Origin: Streptomyces flavochromogenes
GTDB taxonomy: Bacteria; Actinomycetota; Actinomycetes; Streptomycetales; Streptomycetaceae
Direction: 5' to 3'
Assembly: GCF_000717595.1 (NCBI RefSeq)
Contig: NZ_JNZO01000029.1
Coordinates: forward strand, 1-64,000
DNA length: 64,000 nucleotides
The notes beneath the pieces were generated by a model, which was not told the origin of the DNA, searched no databases, and saw only the letters and a program-made list of their open reading frames with translations. Position 1 is the first letter of the stretch. Each line of letters begins with the position of its first letter. Positions 55,173 to 63,721 of this stretch are shown here, in pieces. Both the position numbers and the translations under genes were made by a program.

Positions 55173-55972
55173 GACGCACCGACCACGGCGGGGCGGTACC
55201 GGGCGGGGAGCAGGTCGGCCGGGTGGCGGCGGCGCAGCGGGTGCAGGAGGCGCTTGGCGGTGAGCCGCCACGAGGTGTCGTCCTCGCCGATGTGGACCCG
55301 GGGCAGCGCGTACGTGCCGGTGTGCGGGCCCGGGTCGATCGCGCAGCCGTAGCGGTAGCCGGCCTTGCGCACGGCGTGGATCACGCGCGGGTCGACCTTC
55401 CCGTACGGGTAGCAGAAGCCCTCGACGGTGGTGCCGGTCATCTCCTCCAGGAGCTCGCGGCTCTGCCGGGTCTGTGCCGCGAGCTCCGTGTCGTCGGCCT
55501 CGGTGAGCGAGACGTGCGTGAGCCCGTGCGAGCCGACCTCCATGCCGGCCTCGGCGATCCGCCGGATGCCGTCCTCGGTGAGCAGCCGCTTGCGCGGACC
55601 CTCCGTGTCCCAGGTGTTCTCGCCGCCGAGCCGCCCCGGCAGGACGTACACCGTCGCCGTGAAGCCGTGCCGGCGGAGCAGCGGCAGCGCCGAGTCGAAG
55701 AAGTCCGCGTAACCGTCGTCGAAGGTCAGGCCCACGAGCCCTTTGGCGCGCCCCTCCGCGGTGGCGGCGAGCAGTTCCCGGACCGACACCCCGCGCAGTC
55801 CCCGGTCGCCCAGCCAGTGCAGCTGCCGTGCGAAGCGCACGGGGGAGACGGTCACCCGGTACGGATCGTCAGCGGTGTCCGTGATCGAGTGGTACATCGC
55901 CACCCACGGGGGAGGCTTCATCCACAGGGGCGGCTTCGGCAGCAGACGGCTCAGCGCGGTGGCGGCGGGCAT
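55169..55972 (-). CDS. Polysaccharide deacetylase
   Basis: The 267-residue NodB-fold (CE4) protein keeps the metal triad: LTFDDGYADFFDSALPLL (Asp-Asp) and GSHGLTHVSL (two His). YPYGKVDPR is the third motif. It would remove N-acetyl groups from an amino-sugar polymer or precursor. No clear signal peptide is present. The start at 55972 has a strong GGAGG seven bases before it even though this makes a 104-base overlap with the flippase gene. A de-N-acetylated product would carry positive charge. Confidence 0.9.
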   Translation of the reverse strand: MPAATALSRLLPKPPLWMKPPPWVAMYHSITDTADDPYRVTVSPVRFARQLHWLGDRGLRGVSVRELLAATAEGRAKGLVGLTFDDGYADFFDSALPLLRRHGFTATVYVLPGRLGGENTWDTEGPRKRLLTEDGIRRIAEAGMEVGSHGLTHVSLTEADDTELAAQTRQSRELLEEMTGTTVEGFCYPYGKVDPRVIHAVRKAGYRYGCAIDPGPHTGTYALPRVHIGEDDTSWRLTAKRLLHPLRRRHPADLLPARYRPAVVGAS

Positions 55973-57875
55973 GGGGGGTCCTCCGGGAGGCGGAGCGGGG
56001 CAGGGGCGGAATCTCGGGCGCCTTGGCGGCGCAGGCGATGAAGATCAGGAAGACGCCGGTCACGACCAGTCCCGCCACCGCGACGGCGAGGGCTGCGGGG
56101 CCGATCGCGAGCTGGCACAGCCAGCCGGCGCCGGTGGCCCACGCGCCCGCGGTGGCGAGCCGGAGCAGACCCTCGCCGAGCCGTTCGACGTGGACCGGTA
56201 CGGCCTGCCGGTGCGCTCCGCGCAGCAGCAGGACCGCGGTCAGGGTGATGCCGAGGGCGTTGGCGGCGGCGATGCCGACGGCGCCCCAGTAGTGGGCGCC
56301 GGGGACTCCGGCGGCGGCGGTGGTGACGAGCCCGGCGGCCATCGCGGCGGCCGGGTACCAGAGCGGGCGCGCGGCGGAGAAGTAGCAGCGGACCAGGGCG
56401 CCCACCATCGTCTGGCCGAGCAGCCCGAGGGCGTAGACCCGCATGACGGCGGCGGTCGCGACGGTGTCGCCACGGGTGAACTCGCCGCGCTCGAAGAGGA
56501 GCTCGACGATCCGGGGCGCGGACGCGATCACCGTCGAGGCGCCGACGAGGACGACGACGGCGGCGAGCAGCAGGTCCCGCTCGACGCGACGGCGGGCCGC
56601 CTCCGTCTCGCCCGCCGCGAGGGCGCGGGCGACCACGGGGAAGCTGACCGTGCACAGCATCAGGGAGAGGATCATGGGCATCTGCGCCACCTTCTGCGCG
56701 TAGTTCAGATGCGAGATGGCGCCGGCGGGCAGCGGCGAGGCGAGGAAGCGTTCGATCAGCGTCTGGGACTGGCGGGACAGCGAGAACGCGACGACGGGCG
56801 CGATCAGACCGAGGACCAGGATGCGGCCCTCACCGGTGGAGGGCGGCGTGAGCGTCTCGGGCTCCCCCAGGGGGACGGGGCGGGCGCGCAGCTCCCGGAT
56901 GAGCGAGGGGGCCTGGACGAGGACCATCAGGATTCCGCCGACGGCGACCCCGGCGGCGGCCGAGCGCACGCCCCACGGATCGCGGAGCAGCAGGATGGTG
57001 CCGATGATGCCGGCGTTGTAGGCCACGTAGATGGTGGCCGGTGGCAGGAACGAGCCGTGCGCGCGGAGCGCCGCCGAGCAGTAGCCGACCAGGGCGAAGG
57101 TCAGGACGCAGGTCCCGGTCAGCCGCGTGCAGTCGATCGCGAGCCCGGGGTCGGGCAGTCCGGGCGCGAGCGCCCCGACGATCAGCGGGGCGGCGGCGAT
57201 CAGGATCGCGGCGATGACACCGACGGCGAGGGTGAGCCGGGGGAGGGTGCCGCGCACGAGGGCGCGCACGGGGTCGCCGGACAGCCGGCCGGAACGGCGG
57301 GCCAGGGCGCGGGAGAAGGCGGGCACCAGGATCAGCGCCATCGCGTCCTCGATGAGCAGCGTCGAGGCGAACTCCGGCACCGTCCACGCCACCAGGAACG
57401 CGTCCGTCTCGGCGCCGGCCCCGAAGTACCCGGCCAGGATCTGGTCCCGTACGAGCCCGAGCAGCGCCCCGACCGCGGTGAGCCCGGCGGTCACGGCGGT
57501 GGCCTTCGCGAGGAACCCCCGGCCCTCGGGCGCGCCGGTCCTGGCCTTTCGGCCCCGCGCGTGGGCACGGCGGCCGGAGGGCCGGGGGGAAGGGGCGCGG
57601 GAGGGGACGGCGCGGGACGGGGCGGTGCGGGGGGCGGCCGTACGGAGGGGGGCGGTACGGGGCACGGGCGGCGGCACGGCTCCCGTACCCGCGCTCGGAC
57701 CCGTCCCCGGCAGCACGACGGCCTCCGGGGGCCACGGGGAGTCCGTGGGGCCCGGAGGCGCGGTCGGCCAGGGGTCGGTCAGCGGGATGCCGCAGGGCGG
57801 TGGGCCCGTGGGGCGCGGTTCACCGGCCCGCGGGGTGTCCGTGGGCTCCGGTTGCCCGGCCCACGGGTCACGCAC
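55869..57875 (-). CDS. MurJ/Wzx-type lipid-linked oligosaccharide flippase
   Basis: The 668-residue protein belongs to the MOP superfamily. Residues 1-115 are a Pro/Arg-rich cytosolic extension absent from most relatives. The 14-helix flippase follows, with GALLGLVRDQILAGYFGAGAETDAFLVAWTVPEF typical of MurJ, LNYAQKVAQMPM and ELLFERGEFTRGDTVAT. In this operon it most likely flips the exopolysaccharide repeat unit, as Wzx does, rather than lipid II. GTG start overlaps the Wzy stop by 8 bases. Confidence 0.88.
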   Translation of the reverse strand: MRDPWAGQPEPTDTPRAGEPRPTGPPPCGIPLTDPWPTAPPGPTDSPWPPEAVVLPGTGPSAGTGAVPPPVPRTAPLRTAAPRTAPSRAVPSRAPSPRPSGRRAHARGRKARTGAPEGRGFLAKATAVTAGLTAVGALLGLVRDQILAGYFGAGAETDAFLVAWTVPEFASTLLIEDAMALILVPAFSRALARRSGRLSGDPVRALVRGTLPRLTLAVGVIAAILIAAAPLIVGALAPGLPDPGLAIDCTRLTGTCVLTFALVGYCSAALRAHGSFLPPATIYVAYNAGIIGTILLLRDPWGVRSAAAGVAVGGILMVLVQAPSLIRELRARPVPLGEPETLTPPSTGEGRILVLGLIAPVVAFSLSRQSQTLIERFLASPLPAGAISHLNYAQKVAQMPMILSLMLCTVSFPVVARALAAGETEAARRRVERDLLLAAVVVLVGASTVIASAPRIVELLFERGEFTRGDTVATAAVMRVYALGLLGQTMVGALVRCYFSAARPLWYPAAAMAAGLVTTAAAGVPGAHYWGAVGIAAANALGITLTAVLLLRGAHRQAVPVHVERLGEGLLRLATAGAWATGAGWLCQLAIGPAALAVAVAGLVVTGVFLIFIACAAKAPEIPPLPRSASRRTPHARRHRAEPSAAEAAPVDEASPVGGDVPLDHGHR

Positions 57876-59181
57876 GCCGGACCTCCGCGAGGGCCCACCA
57901 GGCCGCGAGGCCCAGCACGACCGACATCAGGACCGTCGAGGGGCCGCCGATGTCCGCGTAGAAGAAGTCGATGAGCTGCCAGCCGAGCAGGCCCGTCGCG
58001 ACGAGCGCGCAGTCGGCGCCGAGGCGGCGGCGCCGCAGCGCGCCGACGAGCAGCGCCACCCAGCTGCCCGTGAGGGCGAGCAGGCCGAACAGGCCCTGCT
58101 CGCTGAGGACCAGCAGGTACATGTTGTGCGGGGACAGCAGCGGCTGACGCGCGAAGGCGGCGCCCGCGCCGGCCGTGTCGCTGCCGGAGGACAGGGCGAG
58201 GGAGGCGTTCGAGTCGCGGTACTGCGGGAAGCCCTTGAGGCCGACGCCGGTGACGGGCTCTGATGCCCACATCCGCCCGGCCGCCGCCCACATCGTGTAC
58301 CGGTCCGTCACCGACTGGTCCGGCGCGGCCGTCACCTGGGTGATGCTGGCGACCCGCTCCTTCACCATCGCAGAGCCGATGCCGAGGCCGCCGACCAGGA
58401 CCACCCCGAGCGCGCCGGCGGCGAGGGCCACGCGCGCGGCCCGCCGGGGCCCCGAGAGCAGCAGCTGGATCCCGCAGGCGAGCACGGTCGCGATCCACGC
58501 CCCCCGGCTGAACGACAGCACGAGCGGCAGGAAGAGCAGTCCGGCGCAGACCAGCGCGGCCGTCCGGGTCCGGCCCGGCCCGCTGCCGAGGGCGATCCCG
58601 GTGACGACGACGAGCCCGTACGACACGACGGTCGCCATGCCCATCACATCGGTCGGCCCGAAGGTGCCGACGGCCCGGATGTCCTCACCCATGTACGAGG
58701 CGCCGGTGCCGGTCAGGTACTGGGCGACGCCGACCGCGCCCTGGAGCAGCGCGAGCCCGACAAGACCCCAGGCGACCACGGCGAAGTCCCGCCGGTCACG
58801 GATCATCAGAAGCACGGCGGCCGGGACGAGCACGAAGATCTGCACGTACCGGGCGACGCCCGGCAGGCTGGCCGCCGGGTCGTTCGAGGTGATCGCCGCG
58901 AGACAGATCCCGAGGACCGGCAGGCCGAGGACGACGGCCGCCGTCCGGGTCAGCGGCCGGGCGCCGCCGCGCAGCACCCGGACGAGACAGATCAGGACGA
59001 GCAGCCCGGAGGCCGCGTCGGCGACCGTCCCCGTACCGCCGGTGCCGCCCTGCGCGCCGCCGCCGCCCGGGACGACCAGCAGGGCGATCACGGCGAGGAC
59101 CGGGGAGAGCGCCCCGGCCCTGCGCGCCCAGTCCCGTACGTCGTCCGGGGCGAGCGCCGGCACCGTCACGGCCGTGGCCAT
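57868..59181 (-). CDS. O-antigen ligase/polymerase-like protein (Wzy)
   Basis: The 437-residue membrane protein has about 11-12 hydrophobic segments and one large external loop with the Wzy_C-type GVGLKGFPQYRDS and SPHNMYLLVLSEQGLFGLLAL motifs. It would join flipped repeat units into polymer. It follows the sugar transferase by two bases and overlaps the flippase. Confidence 0.88.
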   Translation of the reverse strand: MATAVTVPALAPDDVRDWARRAGALSPVLAVIALLVVPGGGGAQGGTGGTGTVADAASGLLVLICLVRVLRGGARPLTRTAAVVLGLPVLGICLAAITSNDPAASLPGVARYVQIFVLVPAAVLLMIRDRRDFAVVAWGLVGLALLQGAVGVAQYLTGTGASYMGEDIRAVGTFGPTDVMGMATVVSYGLVVVTGIALGSGPGRTRTAALVCAGLLFLPLVLSFSRGAWIATVLACGIQLLLSGPRRAARVALAAGALGVVLVGGLGIGSAMVKERVASITQVTAAPDQSVTDRYTMWAAAGRMWASEPVTGVGLKGFPQYRDSNASLALSSGSDTAGAGAAFARQPLLSPHNMYLLVLSEQGLFGLLALTGSWVALLVGALRRRRLGADCALVATGLLGWQLIDFFYADIGGPSTVLMSVVLGLAAWWALAEVRRA

Positions 59182-59183
59182 CC

Positions 59184-60632
59184 TCAGCTCCCTGTGGGTC
59201 GGACGAGGCCGGCCGCCGTACGCAGCAGGATGCAGACGTCCTGCCAGAGCGACCAGTGGTCGATGTAGTGGTTGTCGAAGCGGCAGCGGTCCTCGATCGA
59301 GGTGTCGCCGCGCAGCCCGTGCACCTGCGCCAGACCGGTCAGCCCCACGGGCATCCGGTGCCGGGCCGCGTAACCGGCGTGGATCTTGCTGAACTGGGTG
59401 ACGAAGTAAGGGCGTTCGGGCCGCGGCCCGACCAGGCTCATGTCACCGCGCAGCACGTTCCACAGCTGCGGCAGCTCGTCGAGCGAGCTCTTCCGCAGGA
59501 AGCTCCCGGCCGCGCTCATCCGCCGGTCGCCCGCCACGTTCCAGCGGGTCGCCGACTCGGTGTCGTCGGATGGGCGGAGCGTACGGAACTTGAGCAGCGT
59601 GAAGTGCCGCCCGTGCTGGCCCACCCGCTCCTGCCGGAACAGCACCCCGGGACCGTCCGCGAGACGCACGGCGAGCGCGCAGAGCAGCAGCACCGGCAGC
59701 GCGAGGGCCAGCGCGGGCGCGGCGAGCACGATGTCGAGGGCGCGCTTGGCGGGCAGACGGCGCCGCTCGACCGGCGGCACGATGCGCTGCCAGGCGTACC
59801 CCCACATGTGCGCGCCCATCGGACCGTCCTGGTGCCGTCCGCCGACCCGCCAGGTCGTGCAGCCGTAGTGCTGGAAGAGGGTCACGAGCGCCGGGTCGTC
59901 GTGGAGGAACACCGCGTCGCGCACGGTGTTCTGGATGACGGCCCGGTGGATCTCCTCGGTCGTGGTGAGCACCGGAAGACCGGACTCGCCGGCCGACCGG
60001 GGCGCGCCACCCTGCTCGGGCACGCCGACGATGCCCACCGCCCGTACCCCGTACTCGGGATGCTGGGCGGCCGCGGAGGCGAACCGGCGCGCGGCCCCCG
60101 CCCCGCCGACGACCAGCGCCGACCGGGGATGGGCGCGGGCGATCAGACGCCGCCGGCTGAGCAGCAGCGCCCGGACCAGGATCACGACGCCGACGTGTGC
60201 GGCGTACGCGGCGCAGAGCCGCAGCGGTCCGATCGCCAGGGTCGGGGAGTACGCGGCCACTCCTGCCGCCGCCAGACACCAGGCGACGCCGGCACGGGAG
60301 GCGAGCGCCGGCAGTTCGTCGAGGGCCCGGGTGTGCGGGGCAGGGCGGTGGAGCCCCGCGTGCCCGTCGAGGGCGAGGACGAGCGCCACGACCGGCAGTA
60401 GCAGCCGGGCGTCGTGGTGCGCCGCGCTCAGCAGCGTGGCGGCGGACAGAACGGCCAGGCAGTCGACCGCGACGAGCGGCAGCACGCCGGACCGCGGCCG
60501 CGCGGGGCGGTACGGGAGGGCGAGCCGGTCGGTCCTGCGGCGGCTCGGTGCGAGGGAGGCGAGGCCGTAGGCCTGGCCCGCCGTGGGCCACGGGCCCGGT
60601 GAGGGAGGGACGCTGGTGCTTTCGGTGGTCAC
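59184..60632 (-). CDS. Polyprenyl-phosphate sugar transferase (initiating)
   Basis: The 482-residue membrane enzyme starts repeat-unit synthesis by moving a sugar phosphate to undecaprenyl phosphate. Four N-terminal membrane helices (about 48-150) are followed by a Rossmann-like domain (SALVVGGAGAARRFASAA), then the C-terminal bacterial-sugar-transferase domain: KRALDIVLAAPALALALPVLLL, FRQERVGQHGRHFTLLKFRTL, KSSLDELPQLWNVLRGDMSLVGPRPE. GTG overlaps the upstream GT stop (GTGA). WbaP/ExoY family; the sugar is probably a hexose but not provable. Confidence 0.92.
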   Translation of the reverse strand: MTTESTSVPPSPGPWPTAGQAYGLASLAPSRRRTDRLALPYRPARPRSGVLPLVAVDCLAVLSAATLLSAAHHDARLLLPVVALVLALDGHAGLHRPAPHTRALDELPALASRAGVAWCLAAAGVAAYSPTLAIGPLRLCAAYAAHVGVVILVRALLLSRRRLIARAHPRSALVVGGAGAARRFASAAAQHPEYGVRAVGIVGVPEQGGAPRSAGESGLPVLTTTEEIHRAVIQNTVRDAVFLHDDPALVTLFQHYGCTTWRVGGRHQDGPMGAHMWGYAWQRIVPPVERRRLPAKRALDIVLAAPALALALPVLLLCALAVRLADGPGVLFRQERVGQHGRHFTLLKFRTLRPSDDTESATRWNVAGDRRMSAAGSFLRKSSLDELPQLWNVLRGDMSLVGPRPERPYFVTQFSKIHAGYAARHRMPVGLTGLAQVHGLRGDTSIEDRCRFDNHYIDHWSLWQDVCILLRTAAGLVRPTGS

Positions 60633-61765
60633 TGCGCAATCGGCTCTCTGTGCTCGGTGCCTCGCACTCCGGCCAGTTCGCGGTAGACGTCCGCGACGGC
60701 CGCGCCGGTGCGCCGGACATCGAATCTGCTGAGTACGTGCTCGTGGGCCTCGCGGCCCAGGCGGTGCCGGAGCTCTTGCCTGCCGAGGAGGCGGCCGAGA
60801 GCGGTGGCGAGCGAGGCCGGGTCCTCGGGCGGGACCAGGCACAGGGGTTCATGGGCGGGTGGCAGGCTCTCGCGGGCCCCGTCGACATCGCTGACGACGA
60901 CCGGCCGGCCGGCGGCCATGGCCTCCAGGGGCGCGAGCGCCATGCCCTCCCAGCGGGACGGCAGGACGACCACGTCGGCGGCCCGGTACCAGGGGACGGT
61001 GTCGTCGACGGCTCCGGTGAACCGCACCGAGGGGCCGGCGGCGGCGCGCAGCCGGTCGCCGTCGGGGCCGTCGCCGACCAGGACGAGACGGGCCGTCGGC
61101 ACCTCCGCGAGAACGGCGGGCCAGGCGGCGAGCAGCACGTCCTGCCCCTTCTGGCGGCAGAGCCGGCCCACGCAGACGAGGGTGGGCGCGGGGTTGCCGG
61201 GCGGTCCGTCGGTCGCGAACCGGGCCACGTCCACACCGTTGTGGACGACGGACCAGTCGGCCGTGACCCCGGCGGCCTCGCCGGTACGCCGCTCGGCCTC
61301 GCTGACGCAGAGGATCCGGTCGGTCCAGCGGGCGCCGAAGCGCTCCCAGCGGCGGGCCAGCGAGGCGGTCGTTCCCTCGACCGCCTCGAAGGACCAGGCG
61401 TGCGGCTGGTACACCGTCGGAATCCGTCCGCGCAGGACGAGTCGGGCGCACAGCCCGGCCTTCGCGCTGTGCGCGTGGACGAGTCCGGGGCGGACGGCAC
61501 GGATCACCCGGGCGAGGCCTCGGGTCTCGCGGACGAGCTCGGGCCCTGGGTTCCGGCCGGCCCGCCAGACATGGGTGTCGGCCCCCTCGGCACGTACGGC
61601 GGCGGCGAGGGCGGTGTCGGGTGGGCAGGCGACCGCGACCCGCAGACCAGCGGCGAGTTGGGCGCGGACGAGGTCGATGACGACACGGGCGACCCCGCCG
61701 TCGCCGGGCTGGACCGCGTGCAGGACGGTGACGGACCCGGGGTCCGTGTCTCGTGGAGGCAGCAC
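60629..61765 (-). CDS. Glycosyltransferase, GT4 type
   Basis: The 378-residue GT-B enzyme has VTVLHAVQPGDGGVARVVIDLVRAQLAAGL at the start, VHAHSAKAGLCARL, ILCVSEAE, VVHNGVDVARF, TLVCVGRLCRQKGQDVLL, LVLVGDGPDGDRL and PSRWEGMALAPLEAMAAGRPVVVSD (donor E-x7-E). GTG at 61765 starts one base after the upstream stop; a longer frame reaches 61918 but would overlap the secreted-protein gene. Second sugar-adding enzyme of the pathway. Confidence 0.87.
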   Translation of the reverse strand: MLPPRDTDPGSVTVLHAVQPGDGGVARVVIDLVRAQLAAGLRVAVACPPDTALAAAVRAEGADTHVWRAGRNPGPELVRETRGLARVIRAVRPGLVHAHSAKAGLCARLVLRGRIPTVYQPHAWSFEAVEGTTASLARRWERFGARWTDRILCVSEAERRTGEAAGVTADWSVVHNGVDVARFATDGPPGNPAPTLVCVGRLCRQKGQDVLLAAWPAVLAEVPTARLVLVGDGPDGDRLRAAAGPSVRFTGAVDDTVPWYRAADVVVLPSRWEGMALAPLEAMAAGRPVVVSDVDGARESLPPAHEPLCLVPPEDPASLATALGRLLGRQELRHRLGREAHEHVLSRFDVRRTGAAVADVYRELAGVRGTEHREPIAQ

Positions 61766-61766
61766 G

Positions 61767-62825
61767 TCAGCGCCGGACGTCCGCCTGGAAGAAGAGCGCA
61801 CCGAGCCAGACGGTGTCCTTCCGGCTCCCCGACCGGACGTGGACACGGTCGGCCCCATCGCGCAGTGCCCCCCGCAGGTCGAAGACGTCGGAGTCGTACC
61901 CGAGAGTTTTCGTACCATCGGGTGAGCGGACCGTGCGACCGGTGCCGAATTCGGTGATGCTGGAGTTCATCACGTCGTCCGCGGAATTGGCGGAATCGGA
62001 GAGCCGGATGCTCTTCGAGCGGCTCGTTTCCACCGCCAGGTAATCACCGGAAGTACCCCGGTCACCGTCATAGGCGATCACTCCGAGAGTGCCGTTCGTG
62101 GCCTTGCCGTAACGGTTTGCGTCGAGCGGTACGCGAAGCTCGCCGGAGCGCGGTCCGACCGTTTCGAATCCGTCCCAGACGCCGATCCTGCGGAGTGGTT
62201 CCGAGGCCTTCTCGTACGCGGCGACGAGCGTCCAGCCACCCCAGCCGCCGACCGCCGACCGGCCCATGGCGACGTTGACCTGAGCGACCGTCCACTGCCC
62301 CGAACGGGAGGAACGGACCAGCTCGGTGACATCGGCGGAGGCCTGGAACGCATCGGCGCCGTCGGCCGTCCGGTGGCCGATCAGAGTGTCCGCGAGCAGC
62401 GCCTTGTACGCGCCGCCGGGCTCGGCGATCAGCACCCGGCCGTTGTCCCTGGGCGGCTTCTGCTCGCCCACCCGCAGGTTGCCGCCCCAGTAGAGACGGG
62501 CCCAGCTGATCCGGGCGCCCGCGGGGACGGCGAGTTCCGCACGGCTGGAGTTGTACGTGTTGGGGTCGCTGTCCACGTCGACGTAGGCGATCGTGGCGTC
62601 GTCGTTGACCGACTCGGTGCCCTTCGCGCCCTTCGCCGAGGAGTTGGCCGCGCGCACGACCCCACCGTGCTGCACGGACTGGTAGCGCGCGGCGAACGGG
62701 ACGCGGCTCGCCTCCCGGGGCTGGGGGGCTGAGGCGGAGGCGACCGGCAGCGCGGCCGACAGCGCCGCACACGACAGGGCGCACAACACGCTGCGACGCA
62801 CAGCAAGAACCGCTGAATTCCGCAT
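61767..62825 (-). CDS. Secreted DUF3344-like surface protein, first gene of the exopolysaccharide operon
   Basis: The 352-residue protein has a signal peptide (MRNSAVLAVRRSVLCALSCAALSAALPVASASA). The mature part is beta-rich: DDATIAYVDVDSDPNTYNSSRAELAVPAGARISWARLYWGGNLRVG, WTVAQVNVAMGRSAVGGWGGWTLVAAYEK, GVIAYDGDRGTSGDYLAV. This looks like the module seen in large adhesin-like proteins (DUF3344 type, from memory). No anchor follows, so it is released or bound to glycan. Leading a polysaccharide operon, it could be a matrix protein. Confidence 0.75.
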   Translation of the reverse strand: MRNSAVLAVRRSVLCALSCAALSAALPVASASAPQPREASRVPFAARYQSVQHGGVVRAANSSAKGAKGTESVNDDATIAYVDVDSDPNTYNSSRAELAVPAGARISWARLYWGGNLRVGEQKPPRDNGRVLIAEPGGAYKALLADTLIGHRTADGADAFQASADVTELVRSSRSGQWTVAQVNVAMGRSAVGGWGGWTLVAAYEKASEPLRRIGVWDGFETVGPRSGELRVPLDANRYGKATNGTLGVIAYDGDRGTSGDYLAVETSRSKSIRLSDSANSADDVMNSSITEFGTGRTVRSPDGTKTLGYDSDVFDLRGALRDGADRVHVRSGSRKDTVWLGALFFQADVRR

Positions 62826-62932
62826 ACAGGTTCTCCGCTTAGATGAGAGAAGGAAGGGAAGACCCGTGAAGGCCGGGAGGGGGGAAGGTGTCGTCCGCAC
62901 GAAATGGGTGAACGCGCGGCGGGCCCGGAAGC

Positions 62933-62948
62933 AACGTTCGGGAACGTT
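62933..62948. promoter_or_regulatory. Palindrome AACGTTC-GG-GAACGTT
   Basis: A perfect inverted repeat overlaps the last three bases of the -10 hexamer of the leftward operon. That position would let a bound protein block transcription start. Confidence 0.6.
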
Positions 62949-62974
62949 ATAACCCCGACGCGGGGCGATAGTAA
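62946..62974 (-). promoter_or_regulatory. Probable promoter of the exopolysaccharide operon
   Basis: Minus-strand TTACTA (62969-62974) and TATAAC (62946-62951) are 17 bases apart, a housekeeping-type arrangement, 120 bases before the first gene. Confidence 0.5.
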
Positions 62975-63085
62975 GCATTAGATGCCTGGAAACGCTAACT
63001 CCCGTATCCACGGGGCAGGTTCCTCGTTGAGCGTGTTGCGCCATTCCACGCCCACTCCCTCCAATGGCCCTCCTATGGCCCAAAG

Positions 63086-63122
63086 ATCGGTTGAACGTCA
63101 CCCGTTCGGGAGAGCAACCGAT
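63086..63122. promoter_or_regulatory. Nested inverted repeat upstream of the chaplin
   Basis: Outer arms ATCGGTTG and CAACCGAT (8 bases, perfect) enclose an inner repeat GAACG-N5-CGTTC. It lies 32 bases upstream of the chaplin -35 box. Confidence 0.5.
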
Positions 63123-63153
63123 GAAAAGCCGGGGCGTTGTTGAGAGAGCCGGG

Positions 63154-63180
63154 CCGAACAGTCCGCGCAGTCCACGTTGA
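63154..63180 (+). promoter_or_regulatory. Chaplin promoter, CCGAAC-N16-GTTGA
   Basis: CCGAAC (63154-63159) and GTTGA (63176-63180) resemble the rodlin promoters, with one -35 difference and a spacer one base shorter, 24 bases before the ATG. Confidence 0.5.
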
Positions 63181-63204
63181 ATTTCGATCGAGGAGCACTT
63201 CCCC

Positions 63205-63444
63205 ATGTCCCGTATCGCCAAGGCCGTTGTCCTGACCGTGGGTGCCGCTGCCGCGGTCGCCGGTGCCGCCGGTGCCGCCACCGCCGACGCCGGCGCCGAG
63301 GGCGCGGCCGTGAAGTCCCCCGGTGTCGGCTCCGGCAACGTCGTCCAGGTCCCGGTGCACATCCCGGTCAACCTCTGCGGCAACACGGTCAGCGTCATCG
63401 GCGCGCTGAACCCGACCTTCGGCAACACCTGCGTCAACGCCTGA
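63205..63444 (+). CDS. chp: Short chaplin
   Basis: The 79-residue protein has signal MSRIAKAVVLTVGAAAAVAGAAGAATA and one chaplin domain, DAGAEGAAVKSPGVGSGNVVQVPVHIPVNLCGNTVSVIGALNPTFGNTCVNA, with both cysteines. It is a second, distinct chaplin of the island, divergent from the exopolysaccharide operon. GAGGAG precedes the ATG. A strong terminator follows. Confidence 0.95.
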   Translation: MSRIAKAVVLTVGAAAAVAGAAGAATADAGAEGAAVKSPGVGSGNVVQVPVHIPVNLCGNTVSVIGALNPTFGNTCVNA

Positions 63445-63470
63445 TCCGGCACGCCTGATCAGTCCTTCCG

Positions 63471-63512
63471 AAGCCGGTGTGCCCACTCCCGACGGGGTGG
63501 GCACACCGGCTT
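63471..63512 (+). terminator. Hairpin terminator after the chaplin
   Basis: AAGCCGGTGTGCCCAC and its complement GTGGGCACACCGGCTT flank a 10-base loop and are followed by TCTCCTTG. Confidence 0.8.
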
Positions 63513-63721
63513 TCTCCTTGTCGTCATGGGGGTGGTACTCGTTCGTCGGCACCGTCGTGCGCCGGTCGGTGCAACGGCGTACGCCCCTTCGGGGGGCATG
63601 TTCGAGGGGTGGATTCACTCGAACGGAGGCGTGGCGCTCAGTAGTTCTGCGGTTGCGGAGCGCTATACCCGCAGGCACGGTGAGAGGGAAGTTGTCCGAC
63701 GCATAAGGAAAAGGAACACAT

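Larger units (their letters stand above)
62826..63204. other. Divergent control region: exopolysaccharide operon / chaplin
   Basis: These 379 bases are the most AT-rich long gap in the island. They hold the operon promoter with its palindrome (62933-62974), a nested inverted repeat (63086-63122) and the chaplin promoter (63154-63180). No gene is seen. Confidence 0.6.
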
